DNA of 64,000 bases from Erysipelotrichaceae bacterium (lineage in GTDB: Bacteria; Bacillota_I; Bacilli_A; Erysipelotrichales; Erysipelotrichaceae): NCBI GenBank assembly GCA_031272515.1, contig JAISTR010000009.1, positions 1-64,000 on the forward strand, given 5' to 3'. A program made the position numbers and the translations under genes. Positions 33,614 through 41,814 of the stretch are shown here, piece after piece; positions within the stretch are counted from its first letter, which is position 1, and every line of letters begins with the position of its first letter. The notes under the pieces are model-generated. The model made no database searches, was not told the DNA's origin, and worked only from the letters and a program-made list of their open reading frames with translations.

Positions 33614-34558
33614 TTAATTCCATTGTCCGAAGACCTCATGCAGATAGCGCTTTTTTGCCATGCGGGTAATCAGATCAGCCAGTTCACTGCTGAAGTGGTA
33701 GCTGTGGCGGCTTTGCGGCTTGAGTGTCAAGGCTGTAGTGAAGCTGTGGCGGCGATACCAGTAGATATCAGGGGTCAATGGATCAGGAAGCTTCGCATAC
33801 AGGGTGCTGATGCGAATCATCAGCTCTTTGAGCACAGCAATTAAGCGCAGCGAGTTGATTGGATAGATCCAAAGCTGGTTATAGGAAGGCATTGCCACCA
33901 GGCTGCCCTTGACCCCCAAAAGTCTGGGGTGCTTATCCAATTCAAACAGGAAGTTCACCGCAAAGCGGTGGCTGGTCTGGACTTTGAAGATGCTGTCATT
34001 GCGAAAGCCGGTTTCCTGATATTCCAGGGGATATTTCTGCCGGATGTTTTCCTTGCCCAAAGCTAACAGCTCAGAAAGAGACAGTTGCCAATGCTCTGTC
34101 TGTTTAATCCGGACCGGTTCCATCAGTGTGGGCAAATCAAAAACCAGGGTTGTCAGCAGATCTCCGCTTTGGCTATCACAGACAATCTCAGACAGGCTCT
34201 CCGGATCAAAACAGTCATGTTTATATAAGGTCGTCGCCAGATAGGGACGGATGAAGTCGAAGTCATGGTCATGGCGCTGGATTTCTTTTTCCAGCTGCAT
34301 GGTTTTCTGCAGGGTATTGAGATGCTGTTCGATGCAAATCGGGTATTCCTGGGGATTGACCTGTTCATAGCGGCGAAACCACAGGTCGAGGTCGTAGTTT
34401 TCCCCACTGTCACCGATGCTCATCCAATCACCGCGGATAATGCAGGGTACCTGCCGGCACTCGAAGTACTGCTCAATGGCATCGAGAAACAGCATGTACT
34501 TCCATTCTTTTTGGGCAGAGGCATAGCTGGCCACGCTTGGTTTGTTACGGTTTACCAT
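33614..34558 (-). CDS. DUF1444-like protein, paralogue A
   Basis: A 314-residue soluble protein of unknown function, clearly related to the gene at 38442-39374: shared landmarks include FIRPYLATTLYKHD, LVFDLPTLMEPV, LALGKENIRQ, LLGVKGSLVAMPS and IYWYRRHSF, in the same order. The C-terminal half resembles the DUF1444 pattern (the LALGKENI and VAMPSYNQLWIYP segments), which is a tentative call. No catalytic motif. The start follows AAGGAG; an in-frame ATG eleven codons upstream has no binding site. Separated from nrdG by about 140 bases. Confidence 0.6.
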   Translation of the reverse strand: MVNRNKPSVASYASAQKEWKYMLFLDAIEQYFECRQVPCIIRGDWMSIGDSGENYDLDLWFRRYEQVNPQEYPICIEQHLNTLQKTMQLEKEIQRHDHDFDFIRPYLATTLYKHDCFDPESLSEIVCDSQSGDLLTTLVFDLPTLMEPVRIKQTEHWQLSLSELLALGKENIRQKYPLEYQETGFRNDSIFKVQTSHRFAVNFLFELDKHPRLLGVKGSLVAMPSYNQLWIYPINSLRLIAVLKELMIRISTLYAKLPDPLTPDIYWYRRHSFTTALTLKPQSRHSYHFSSELADLITRMAKKRYLHEVFGQWN

Positions 34559-34698
34559 AAAAACTCCTTCCGTGAACCATTGCCTACCCATAAAGATTGT
34601 ATCATTGTGTTTTCAAAGAAAAAACGGTTTCGACAAATTATGTGAAGCCAGAAAGATGAAAATTTAAAAAAAAGGGTAAAAAAGTCTTTTTGGAAGCC

Positions 34699-35235
34699 TC
34701 AATCCGGGTGATAGCCCCAGGCTTCATCAGAAACCGGGATGGCTTTGCGCTCTTTCAAGCTGGACATAACATCCAGGATACGCTGGTTGCGGGAGCCGCG
34801 AAAGGGCAGGCTCAGGCTTTTTTGCGCCAAAACAAACGGTCCGTCAATCAGCACATCGACATACCTTAAAAGCGTCATCACATCGCTGTTGCTTTCACTT
34901 AATAACTGCTCAAAGGTATAGCCGGTGTAGACATAGAGGTTCAAGCCGGCATCCTTGACTTGTTTTGCCAGCGGTATCAAAGCCTTCGCTTGCAAGAGCG
35001 GCTCACCCCCGGAAAGGGTTACCCCGCTTAATAGGGGATTGGCCTTCACCAAAGAAAAAACAGAGGAGACCGTTTGTAAATCCCCTTTGTTTTGATCATG
35101 GGTTTGGGGGTTGTGACAGCCTGGACAGTCCAGTTGGCAGCCCTGCAGAAATACCGTCAGCCGCAATCCCGGTCCGTCAACGATGGAATCGTTGACGATG
35201 CCGGCAATACGCAATAGCGGATCCTCAGGAATCAT
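34699..35235 (-). CDS. nrdG: Anaerobic ribonucleotide reductase activating protein
   Basis: Radical SAM activase that installs the glycyl radical on NrdD. The 178 residues contain the iron-sulfur motif CQLDCPGC (Cys33, Cys37, Cys40), the glycine-rich TLSGGEPLLQ and YVDVLIDGPFV. The ATG lies within the last codons of nrdD (11-base overlap) with no clear ribosome binding site, so translation is probably coupled. Longer in-frame versions run antisense-like through nrdD and are not credible. Confidence 0.93.
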   Translation of the reverse strand: MIPEDPLLRIAGIVNDSIVDGPGLRLTVFLQGCQLDCPGCHNPQTHDQNKGDLQTVSSVFSLVKANPLLSGVTLSGGEPLLQAKALIPLAKQVKDAGLNLYVYTGYTFEQLLSESNSDVMTLLRYVDVLIDGPFVLAQKSLSLPFRGSRNQRILDVMSSLKERKAIPVSDEAWGYHPD

Positions 35236-37645
35236 TGAAGACACCGGTTGCCGGTTCCGCTTCGCTGACACTTGCGGATACCGGAGTGCCCAGGGGTTTT
35301 TGGCCCATGGTAGCCAGGCTGTGCTTGACCCGCTGGGATTCCTCCGCCCGCTTGGCGTCATTGAAGCGCTCCAGCGTCCCGACCAGGTAGCCGGTGATGC
35401 GCCGGATGCGCTCGAAGCCGACCGGTCCTTCGCTTTCATGGCGGCCGCAGCCCGGGCAGACATCTTCGATGATGCCGTTGTAGCCGCATACCGGATCACG
35501 GTCCACCGGGTGGTTGACCGAGCCGTAGCCGATGCCGGCTTCCTTCATTGCCCTTACGACCTTCTCAAAGGCTTCCAGGTTATTGGCGACATCCCCATCC
35601 AGTTCGACATAGGTGATGTGTCCGGCATTGGTGAGGTTATGGTAGGGTGCTTCAATCTCGATCTTCTCAAACGCGGAAATCGGATAGTAGACCGGTACAT
35701 GGAAGCTGTTGGTGTAGTACTCACGGTCCGTGACGCCGTCAATGATTCCGTATTTCTTTTGATCCAGTCTGACAAAGCGGCCGGCAAGACCTTCTGCCGG
35801 CGTGGCCAGCAGGGTGAAGTTCAGCTGTTGTTTCTGACTCTTTTGGTCCAGGTAGCTGCGCATGAAGCTGACGATTTCCAGGCCGAGGTTTTGGGCTTGA
35901 ACGGACTCGCCATGGTGGCTGCCGATCAAAGCTTTCAAGGCTTCCGCAAGACCGATAAAACCGACGGACAGGGTGCCGTGTTTCAGCACCTCACCGATTT
36001 CATCATCCAGCGACAGCTTGTCGGAATCAATCCAGATACCCTGGCCCATCAAGAAGGGGAAGTTGCGCACTTTCTTGGCTGCCTGGATTTTATAGCGGTC
36101 CAATAACTGCTGGGTGACCAAATCCAGTTTGCGCTCCAGTTCTTCAAAGAACCACTCGATGCTTTGGTGGCTTTTGATGGCGATGCGCACCAGATTGATG
36201 GAGGTAAAGCTGAGATTGCCGCGGCCATAGGAGACCTCGTTTTCCTTGTCATAGACATTTCCCAAGACCCGGGTCCTGCAGCCCATATAGGCGACTTCGG
36301 TTTCCGGGTGGTCAGCACGGTAATACTGCTTGTTGAAGGGGGCATCGAGGAAGGAAAAATTGGGGAACAGGCGTTTGGCGCTGACCCGGCAGGCCAGCTT
36401 GAAGAGATCGTAGTTGGGATCTTCCCGGTTATAGCTGATCCCTTCCTTGACCTTGAAGATATGGATCGGGAAGATCGGGGTTTCCCCATGTCCCAGTCCT
36501 GCCTCTGTAGCTAAAAGGATGCTCTTGGTGACCATGCGGCCTTCTTCAGAGGTATCGGTACCGTAGTTGATGCTGGAGAAGGGGGTTTGGGCTCCGGCCC
36601 GGCTGTGCATGGTGTTGAGGTTGGCGACCAATGCTTCCATCGCCTGCAGCACTTCCTTTTCGGTTTCCCTGTGGGTGGTACTATAGACAAAGTCCTGCAG
36701 GGTATAGAGCTTCTGCGGGTCTTCCCCCCAGGAACAAATCAGCTGGCTGAGTCCTTCCTGCTGCGCTTTCAAAAAGCGCTCGGAGAGTTTTATGGCTGGA
36801 TAGAGTCCGGTTTGTTTTTCGATATTGGCGAAGACTTCCTCAATCTCATCACTGTCGATTTCCTTTTGGAAATAGAGCAGCTGGATGGCTTTGGTATAGT
36901 TGGCAATATAGAATTTCTTGAAGGTTTTGGCGACACCCGGGGCCAGGCCGTAATCGAAGTTGGGAATGCTCTGACCGCCATGCTGGTCGTTTTGATTGGA
37001 TTGGATGGCGATGCAGGCCAAGGCCGCATAGCTGCGGATGCTGTTGGGCTCCCGCAAATGGCCATGGCCGGTGGAGAAGCCGCCTTGAAACAGCTTGTTG
37101 ATATCGATCTGGCAGCAGGTGGTGGTCAAGGTGTAGAAATCGAAGTCATGGATGTGGATGTCGCCGCTGGCATGGGCTTCAGACTGGGACTTGGTGAGGA
37201 TGAACTTTTCATAGTAGTCCTTCGCACTCTCCGAACCGTATTTCAGCATCGTACCCATCGCCGTGTCCCCATCGATGTTGGCGTTGTCCCGCTTCATGTT
37301 GCTGTTGGCGGCATCCTGAAAGGTCAGCTCATGCATCGTCTGCATGAGTTGGGTGTTTCTCTCCCGCATGCGGGTACGGTCCGCCCGGTAGAGGATGTAT
37401 TTCTTCGCTACCATCGGATAGCCGGAGTTCATTAAAACGGATTCCACCACATCCTGGATGGACTCCACATCCGGCGTATTATCCTGGTAAAGCTCGGTGA
37501 GCTTGGTTTCAACCTCTTTTGTCAGCTCCTGCGTCTTTTGCGGGTTGCGGCCGCTGGCAACCATCGCTTTGGCGATGGCTTTCTCAATCTTTAAAGCGTC
37601 GTAAACAACTCTTCTCCCATCCCTTTTTCTGATTTCTTTAAACAT
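35225..37645 (-). CDS. nrdD: Anaerobic (class III) ribonucleoside-triphosphate reductase
   Basis: Makes deoxynucleotides without oxygen. The 806 residues begin with an ATP-cone regulatory domain (residues 1-90, KRDGRRVVYDALKIEKAI), followed by the glycyl-radical barrel, a C-terminal zinc site with CGYNGIIEDVCPGC, and the radical site RRITGYLVG. The roughly 45 residues after the glycyl-radical segment form a Ser/Ala-rich tail. The start is the ATG after GGAAGG. As the only ribonucleotide reductase in the window, with its activase, it fits strict anaerobic growth. Confidence 0.95.
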   Translation of the reverse strand: MFKEIRKRDGRRVVYDALKIEKAIAKAMVASGRNPQKTQELTKEVETKLTELYQDNTPDVESIQDVVESVLMNSGYPMVAKKYILYRADRTRMRERNTQLMQTMHELTFQDAANSNMKRDNANIDGDTAMGTMLKYGSESAKDYYEKFILTKSQSEAHASGDIHIHDFDFYTLTTTCCQIDINKLFQGGFSTGHGHLREPNSIRSYAALACIAIQSNQNDQHGGQSIPNFDYGLAPGVAKTFKKFYIANYTKAIQLLYFQKEIDSDEIEEVFANIEKQTGLYPAIKLSERFLKAQQEGLSQLICSWGEDPQKLYTLQDFVYSTTHRETEKEVLQAMEALVANLNTMHSRAGAQTPFSSINYGTDTSEEGRMVTKSILLATEAGLGHGETPIFPIHIFKVKEGISYNREDPNYDLFKLACRVSAKRLFPNFSFLDAPFNKQYYRADHPETEVAYMGCRTRVLGNVYDKENEVSYGRGNLSFTSINLVRIAIKSHQSIEWFFEELERKLDLVTQQLLDRYKIQAAKKVRNFPFLMGQGIWIDSDKLSLDDEIGEVLKHGTLSVGFIGLAEALKALIGSHHGESVQAQNLGLEIVSFMRSYLDQKSQKQQLNFTLLATPAEGLAGRFVRLDQKKYGIIDGVTDREYYTNSFHVPVYYPISAFEKIEIEAPYHNLTNAGHITYVELDGDVANNLEAFEKVVRAMKEAGIGYGSVNHPVDRDPVCGYNGIIEDVCPGCGRHESEGPVGFERIRRITGYLVGTLERFNDAKRAEESQRVKHSLATMGQKPLGTPVSASVSEAEPATGVFNDS

Positions 37646-37683
37646 CGTCTTTCCTTCCCATAAGCATCTGATAAGCAACCTCT

Positions 37684-37695
37684 AAGCGTACGCTT
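37684..37695. promoter_or_regulatory. 12-bp palindrome in the nrdD leader
   Basis: AAGCGTACGCTT is a perfect palindrome 39 bases before the nrdD start. It does not match the NrdR box consensus I know, so its binding protein is unknown; it could also be a leader hairpin. Confidence 0.35.
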
Positions 37696-37811
37696 CCCCC
37701 CCTTAAAACACCCTTGGAAAGCGCGATACGAAACTGTATATGAAATCGAAATACTTTGCCCGACTGATTTGAATTTTTTGCTTTCAACTGCTTGGACAGC
37801 TGTGCTCTCAA

Positions 37812-37820
37812 ATTATAGCA
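37812..37820 (-). promoter_or_regulatory. Extended -10 promoter for nrdDG
   Basis: On the minus strand TGCTATAAT is a consensus extended -10; the -35 is weak (TTGCTT at short spacing). It implies a leader of about 160 bases. The rest of 37821-38044 is AT-rich with no supported gene. Confidence 0.5.
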
Positions 37821-38044
37821 TGCACACAAAAAGCAATGGATGAAATTTAGGTGAACAACAATGGGAAGAAAGGGGAGGAGTGAAAAAATTTTGAAAGAAA
37901 GGCTGAAGGGATTTGGTTGAAACTTGCATGAAGAAAAGACAATAAAAAAAAGTGATTGGTAAACCCACTTGAATCGTGTTCTTTAAAAAAGTACACTAAA
38001 TTTGCAAAATGCATAAAATCTACAAATCAGACACTTGGGAGGTA

Positions 38045-38369
38045 ATGAAAAAAAGCCAATGATCTGAATGTTGACTTGCTGGATGCCATTGATAACAATC
38101 CTATAAAATACAGTTTCATTAAAGATGAAGATGGTTCATATTTCACTTCGAATAATGTATTGCCGGATATAATAGGATTTGGTTCAAGTGAAAAAGAAGC
38201 TTTGTTGTCATTTAACGAAGCTTTAATTGCTTTTGGAAGATTCTATATGGATCAGTTTGATATGATGATTCATGCACCAAACCGTCAGCATCAAGTCCTG
38301 ATTGCTTTACGAATCTTTGTTCATACACAGACATACAGAAATGTTGATTGGCTTTTAAAGAGAATATAA
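38045..38369 (+). pseudogene. HicB-like antitoxin gene frameshifted in an A7 tract
   Basis: The frame from 38076 reads KYSFIKDEDGSYFTSNN, FGSSEKEALLSFNEAL and a helical C-terminus, like HicB-type antitoxins. It lacks a usable start of its own: the best candidate is an in-frame TTG with no binding site. GGGAGGTA stands right before the ATG at 38045, but that ATG reads only five codons. Removing one A from the A7 run (38048-38054) would join them as MKKANDLNVDLLDAID and so on. Either the gene is inactivated, or expression depends on slippage at the A tract, or the A7 is a sequencing error. No HicA toxin lies beside it. Confidence 0.6.
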
Positions 38370-38441
38370 TGCCATCATGGGAAGGTTTAAAACGCTTCTA
38401 AAGCATGATGGATGGGTATTTCAACGGCTGAAAAGATCAAA

Positions 38442-39374
38442 TCAGTTCTTTTTTTCATCCTTTTCCGCCAACCGGTTCAAGGCTTGCGTCAATTCTTCTG
38501 AAACATAGAATTGTATCTTTTCCCCATACTCGTAGTTCAGTTTTTCAAACGCCCCATCGTGATACCAGAAGATTTCATTGCTGAGTGAACCGGGACCGGT
38601 TTCGTATAGTCTTGGCACAACGTTAAACAGATGGTTGAGTACCAGAATCGCTTTGGCATCCTCCATCGGATACATCAAAAGTGTATCCCGGGTTGGAACT
38701 GCTACCAGGGTTCCTTCCCTGCCAAGCAGCTGCGGGTAGTTTTCGATTACAAAGAGCAGATTGCCGACAAAGAAGTGGCGGTCGTTGACGGTATAGATGA
38801 TATCATCCAGAAACTCAGTTTTTTCAATGGTGAAACCATAGTTGCTGCGGATATTCTCTTCGCCGATGGACAATAATTCTTCCGGGGTTTTCTCTAAGTC
38901 TTTGAGTTCCTCTGGCTTTACCGTACGAACGATTTCCGGAAAATCAAATACCAGGGTTTTATACAGATCACCGCAGAAAGGCGTTGCCACCGTCTCATCG
39001 ATTCCGGCATACTCCAAATAATTACGGTGATACAAACGGGTCGCCAGGTATGGCTTGATATATTCGAAATCATCCAGATGGGCGGAGAATTCCTTATTAA
39101 ATTCAAAATTCGCAAAGATGCGGTCAAATAATTCACGGATGGCTGCCGGATACTGTGCCGGTTTGATTTGGGCACACTTCTGCGCGATATTCGTCAGACC
39201 GAAGGTTGTGCCATTGCATTCTACAATTCCTATTTCATCATTCAGAATATAGTCGCCCTTTTTCGCGAAGTAGGCTTCGATAGCAACGATAAAAACCGGG
39301 TAGTTTTTTTCCGTGAGCTGGTTTGCCCAAAGCGGAACCTCTATCCTTTTTTTCTGGAACAGATTTCCTAGCAT
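38442..39374 (-). CDS. DUF1444-like protein, paralogue B
   Basis: A 310-residue soluble protein of unknown function, homologous along its length to the gene at 33614-34558: FEYIKPYLATRLYHRN, LVFDFPEIVRTV, LLSIGEENIRSNYG, LLGREGTLVAVPTRD and EIFWYHDGAFE align in order. The VAVPTRDTLLMYP segment is closest to the DUF1444 pattern. The two copies are well diverged, so the duplication is not recent. AGGAGG precedes the ATG. The nrdDG operon and the HicB-like remnant lie between the copies. Confidence 0.6.
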   Translation of the reverse strand: MLGNLFQKKRIEVPLWANQLTEKNYPVFIVAIEAYFAKKGDYILNDEIGIVECNGTTFGLTNIAQKCAQIKPAQYPAAIRELFDRIFANFEFNKEFSAHLDDFEYIKPYLATRLYHRNYLEYAGIDETVATPFCGDLYKTLVFDFPEIVRTVKPEELKDLEKTPEELLSIGEENIRSNYGFTIEKTEFLDDIIYTVNDRHFFVGNLLFVIENYPQLLGREGTLVAVPTRDTLLMYPMEDAKAILVLNHLFNVVPRLYETGPGSLSNEIFWYHDGAFEKLNYEYGEKIQFYVSEELTQALNRLAEKDEKKN

Positions 39375-39535
39375 TCTGACCTCCTGGTTTTTTTGAAAAG
39401 AGTGTGAGCTCTTTTTTTAAGCCATTCTAGAGAATCTAACCTTGTCCCTATTGTACCTTATTTTTTTCACAAATTGCGCTATGACACCAATTGCCAAAAG
39501 CTGCTTTGACATTCGCTTTTAGGATAGTTTTTTTA

Positions 39536-39563
39536 TTGATTTGACTTAGAAAACATGTATAAT
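39536..39563 (+). promoter_or_regulatory. Promoter of queT
   Basis: TTGATT and TATAAT are separated by 16 bases. The short leader (about 30 bases) shows no preQ1 riboswitch. The rest of the 39375-39597 gap is AT-rich and empty. Confidence 0.65.
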
Positions 39564-39597
39564 AAAGCACAAGTGATTTAGAGAGAGGTTACTATTT

Positions 39598-40125
39598 ATG
39601 ACTGTAAAACAAATTGCCCAGAATGCCCTGATTGCGGCGGTATACACCGCAGCCAGTCTATTGTTGGCGCCAATCTCCTTTGGTGCCATCCAGGCCAGGG
39701 TAGGGGAAGCCCTGACGGTTTTGCCGATTCTTTTTCCCCAGTATTTATTGGGGCTTGGCCTGGGCTGCTTTTTGACCAACCTGTTCGGGGTCTTTATGGG
39801 AATCAATGTGGCAGGAGCCCTGGATATTGTGATCGGGACCCTGGCGACGGTGATTGCCGGACTTTTGAGCATCTATTTCCGCAAGAGCACCATCAAGGGT
39901 TTTCCGCTATTGAGCTTTCTGGCCCCGGTTCTTGTCAATGCCATCATCATCGGTGCGGAATTGTATGTGGTACTGTTTCCGGACGCCGGGACGCCGGTAT
40001 TGGTGGGGACGATGCTGGAGGTTGGAATCGGTGAAGCCCTGTCGGTCTTTGTGCTGGGAACCGCGTTATGGTGGCAGTTTGGCCGTACTTTAAAGAAAAC
40101 CGGCGCAGTTGAATCCGCCAACTAA
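39598..40125 (+). CDS. queT: Queuosine precursor ECF transporter substrate-binding component
   Basis: Membrane S-component that would import preQ1 or queuine with the shared ECF energising module. The 175 residues have about five helices and the QueT landmarks FGAIQARVGEALTVLPILFP and GLGLGCFLTNLFG. The family is often under preQ1 riboswitches, but none is seen in the leader here. GAGAGAGG precedes the ATG. It is a single gene; the ECF ATPases are not in the window. Confidence 0.88.
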   Translation: MTVKQIAQNALIAAVYTAASLLLAPISFGAIQARVGEALTVLPILFPQYLLGLGLGCFLTNLFGVFMGINVAGALDIVIGTLATVIAGLLSIYFRKSTIKGFPLLSFLAPVLVNAIIIGAELYVVLFPDAGTPVLVGTMLEVGIGEALSVFVLGTALWWQFGRTLKKTGAVESAN

Positions 40126-40178
40126 AAGCACAAATAAAAATTGCCAAAAATTACCTGGGGAAATTTGTTTTAAAACTA

Positions 40179-40206
40179 TTGCAAAAGCTTAAAAAAGTTG
40201 TATGAT
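40179..40206 (+). promoter_or_regulatory. Promoter without a downstream gene
   Basis: TTGCAA and TATGAT with a 16-base spacer lie just behind queT. No plus-strand gene follows for five kilobases, so the transcript is likely the short structured RNA described next. Confidence 0.55.
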
Positions 40207-40290
40207 GTGAGTGTAAGTATTTTCAAGGGTACTTACATTCCCCCCCAAAAACCCCTTGAGTGAAGGCCAAGAAGCAATTCTTGGTTTTCG
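40207..40290 (+). ncRNA. Candidate small RNA with H-type pseudoknot
   Basis: Directly behind a promoter, stem 1 pairs 40210-40219 with 40230-40239 (core TGTAAGTA/TACTTACA). The loop bases 40223-40229 (TCAAGGG) are exactly complementary to 40253-40259 (CCCTTGA), giving a second 7-bp stem with crossing loops of 3 and about 13 bases, the second C/A-rich. This is textbook H-type pseudoknot geometry. A GCAA-capped hairpin (40267-40284) and TTTT follow. No open frame. An inverted-repeat operator at the start site is the main alternative. No known family recognised. Confidence 0.45.
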
Positions 40291-40295
40291 CCGTT

Positions 40296-40562
40296 TTAGG
40301 GGTTCAGACTCTGTTGGTACAGCTTGGAGAGGTGGATGAGCTGGCGAAACAAATCATCCAAATAAACACCCAAAGCCGGGTCGCTTAAGCGCTCCCGGTT
40401 TTTTTCCAGTACCGCCGCTTCGCGGCTTGCATCAGTCAAGGCTACACCGTTTGCCTTTTTGAATTCAGCTACCTGTTTGACTAAAGCCATGCGCTTTTCA
40501 AACAGTGCGGTCAGCGCAGCGTCAACCGCATCAATCTCTACACGAATCTCATCCAGGTTCAT
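40296..40562 (-). CDS. Chorismate mutase, AroQ type
   Basis: An 88-residue all-helical protein matching monofunctional chorismate mutase, which turns chorismate into prephenate for phenylalanine and tyrosine. Family features: IRVEIDAVDAALTALFEKRM in helix 1 with the active-site Arg, VKQVAEFKK, and a closing helix LFRQLIHLSKLYQQ. It overlaps the MFS gene upstream by four bases, an unusual partner; no other aromatic pathway gene is in the window. Confidence 0.85.
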   Translation of the reverse strand: MNLDEIRVEIDAVDAALTALFEKRMALVKQVAEFKKANGVALTDASREAAVLEKNRERLSDPALGVYLDDLFRQLIHLSKLYQQSLNP

Positions 40563-41725
40563 ACATTTCGCTCCTTACTTTTGGCGGCGAAGGGCAATAA
40601 GACCAGCGCCGCAATCCCAAAGAACACGCCGGACAGCAGGGTGATATCCACCCCGAAGCGGGTGGTGATCAGACTGTGGTACAGCGGAATCAACAAAGCG
40701 GTCAGACCATTGGCCACACTGAAGGCAACCATCTGTCCGGTGGACTTCAAATGCGCCGGGGATAAATCGAAAAACAGGTTTTTCGCCGACAGCAGCATCA
40801 GCGGGAAGGTAATCATCTGAAACAGGCTCAGCCAAACCAGTACCCCCACATCCTGAACAATAAAAAACAAAAAGAACTCAATCACATAAAAAACCGCAGC
40901 AATCGCCGCCATCAGATACATGGAGAGGTATTTGGAAAGCCACACCCCGCCGAAGAAGACCGGCAGTTCCACCACCGCCTGAATCGCCCACTTCATGCCC
41001 AGGTCGCCGTTGGTAGCCCCAAGGTTATTCATCTTGTCGACGATGGTGACGGTATTGAGGGCATTGATGCAAAAGATCAAAAAGAAGACTAAAAGGGTAA
41101 GCGTATATTTCTTGCTCGCGAAGATCTCACGGATGTTTCCCAGGTTCAGTTTCGAAGCACTGTTTTTGTTTTTGATGGCATCGGGGATGCTATTGGACAA
41201 TAACAAAAGAATGCCGACACATAAAAGGGTTGCATAGCCGATTCCGCCATACTGGAAGCGGGAGATGATGGCTGCTGTAATCAGGGAACCGATTGCCCAG
41301 CCCACCGAGCCCATGCCCCGGATCAGGCTGTAGTAGCGGGAGGTATCCTTGCCGGTCTCCATCAGCCAGGTATCGCTGGAATCATAGCAGGTCATATAAA
41401 AGCCGCCGGTCAGCCCAAACAAAAGTAAATGCAAGAGCAGGTTGCGGGAGACCATGTTGTAGTTGAAAAAGGCAGATATCGCATAGCCGGCTAAACCCAG
41501 CAGCACAAAGCGCTTGACGGTGGCATAGCGGTCAGAGAGATAGCCCAAGAGAATCTGAAAGAGGATGACGACCGCCGCCATGAAGGCCAGTATCAGCGAG
41601 CGCTCGCTGGTATTGTAGCCCAGATCCGTCAGAAACGAGACCTGCTGGGTGACGGTGAAGGAGTAGGCGATGTAGGAGATGACATAGAAGAGAACAAAGG
41701 TCACAACCGGCTTGTTTTTTGACAT
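40559..41725 (-). CDS. MFS transporter (MFS_1-like)
   Basis: A twelve-helix transporter of 388 residues. The loop between helices 2 and 3 reads GYLSDRYATVKRF, the MFS signature position, and the second half repeats the layout. It resembles the nucleoside/oligosaccharide proton symporter-like group, but the substrate is unknown. AAAGAGG precedes the ATG. Co-transcribed with chorismate mutase (four-base overlap), which might hint at an aromatic or shikimate-derived compound; that is a guess. Confidence 0.8.
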   Translation of the reverse strand: MSKNKPVVTFVLFYVISYIAYSFTVTQQVSFLTDLGYNTSERSLILAFMAAVVILFQILLGYLSDRYATVKRFVLLGLAGYAISAFFNYNMVSRNLLLHLLLFGLTGGFYMTCYDSSDTWLMETGKDTSRYYSLIRGMGSVGWAIGSLITAAIISRFQYGGIGYATLLCVGILLLLSNSIPDAIKNKNSASKLNLGNIREIFASKKYTLTLLVFFLIFCINALNTVTIVDKMNNLGATNGDLGMKWAIQAVVELPVFFGGVWLSKYLSMYLMAAIAAVFYVIEFFLFFIVQDVGVLVWLSLFQMITFPLMLLSAKNLFFDLSPAHLKSTGQMVAFSVANGLTALLIPLYHSLITTRFGVDITLLSGVFFGIAALVLLPFAAKSKERNV

Positions 41726-41784
41726 AAAGTACCTCTTTAGTACAGTTTAACACCAACCTTAAAAAAAGCCTGTTGGAACACATG

Positions 41785-41810
41785 AAAAGCCGGTGGTTTT
41801 ACACCGGCTT
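41785..41810 (-). terminator. Terminator of the lactate dehydrogenase operon
   Basis: AAGCCGGTG pairs with CACCGGCTT over a 6-base loop; the minus strand continues with TT after the stem, within a T4 tract. Confidence 0.8.
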
Positions 41811-41814
41811 AACC

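Noticed and set aside
30175-34558. Anti-phage defence island
   Set aside because: No nuclease, helicase, reverse transcriptase or recognised defence domain; neighbours are metabolic or unknown, so the claim would rest on nothing but gene clustering.
35183-36106. 307-codon plus-strand frame opposite nrdD
   Set aside because: Shadow of nrdD; no family features and no start signals.
37646-37811. Cobalamin riboswitch or NrdR box in the nrdD leader
   Set aside because: No conserved B12-box core and no pair of NrdR-like boxes; only an unrelated 12-bp palindrome is present.
39575-39597. PreQ1 riboswitch before queT
   Set aside because: The leader is only about 30 bases and lacks the stem and the C-rich and A-rich segments of known preQ1 switches.
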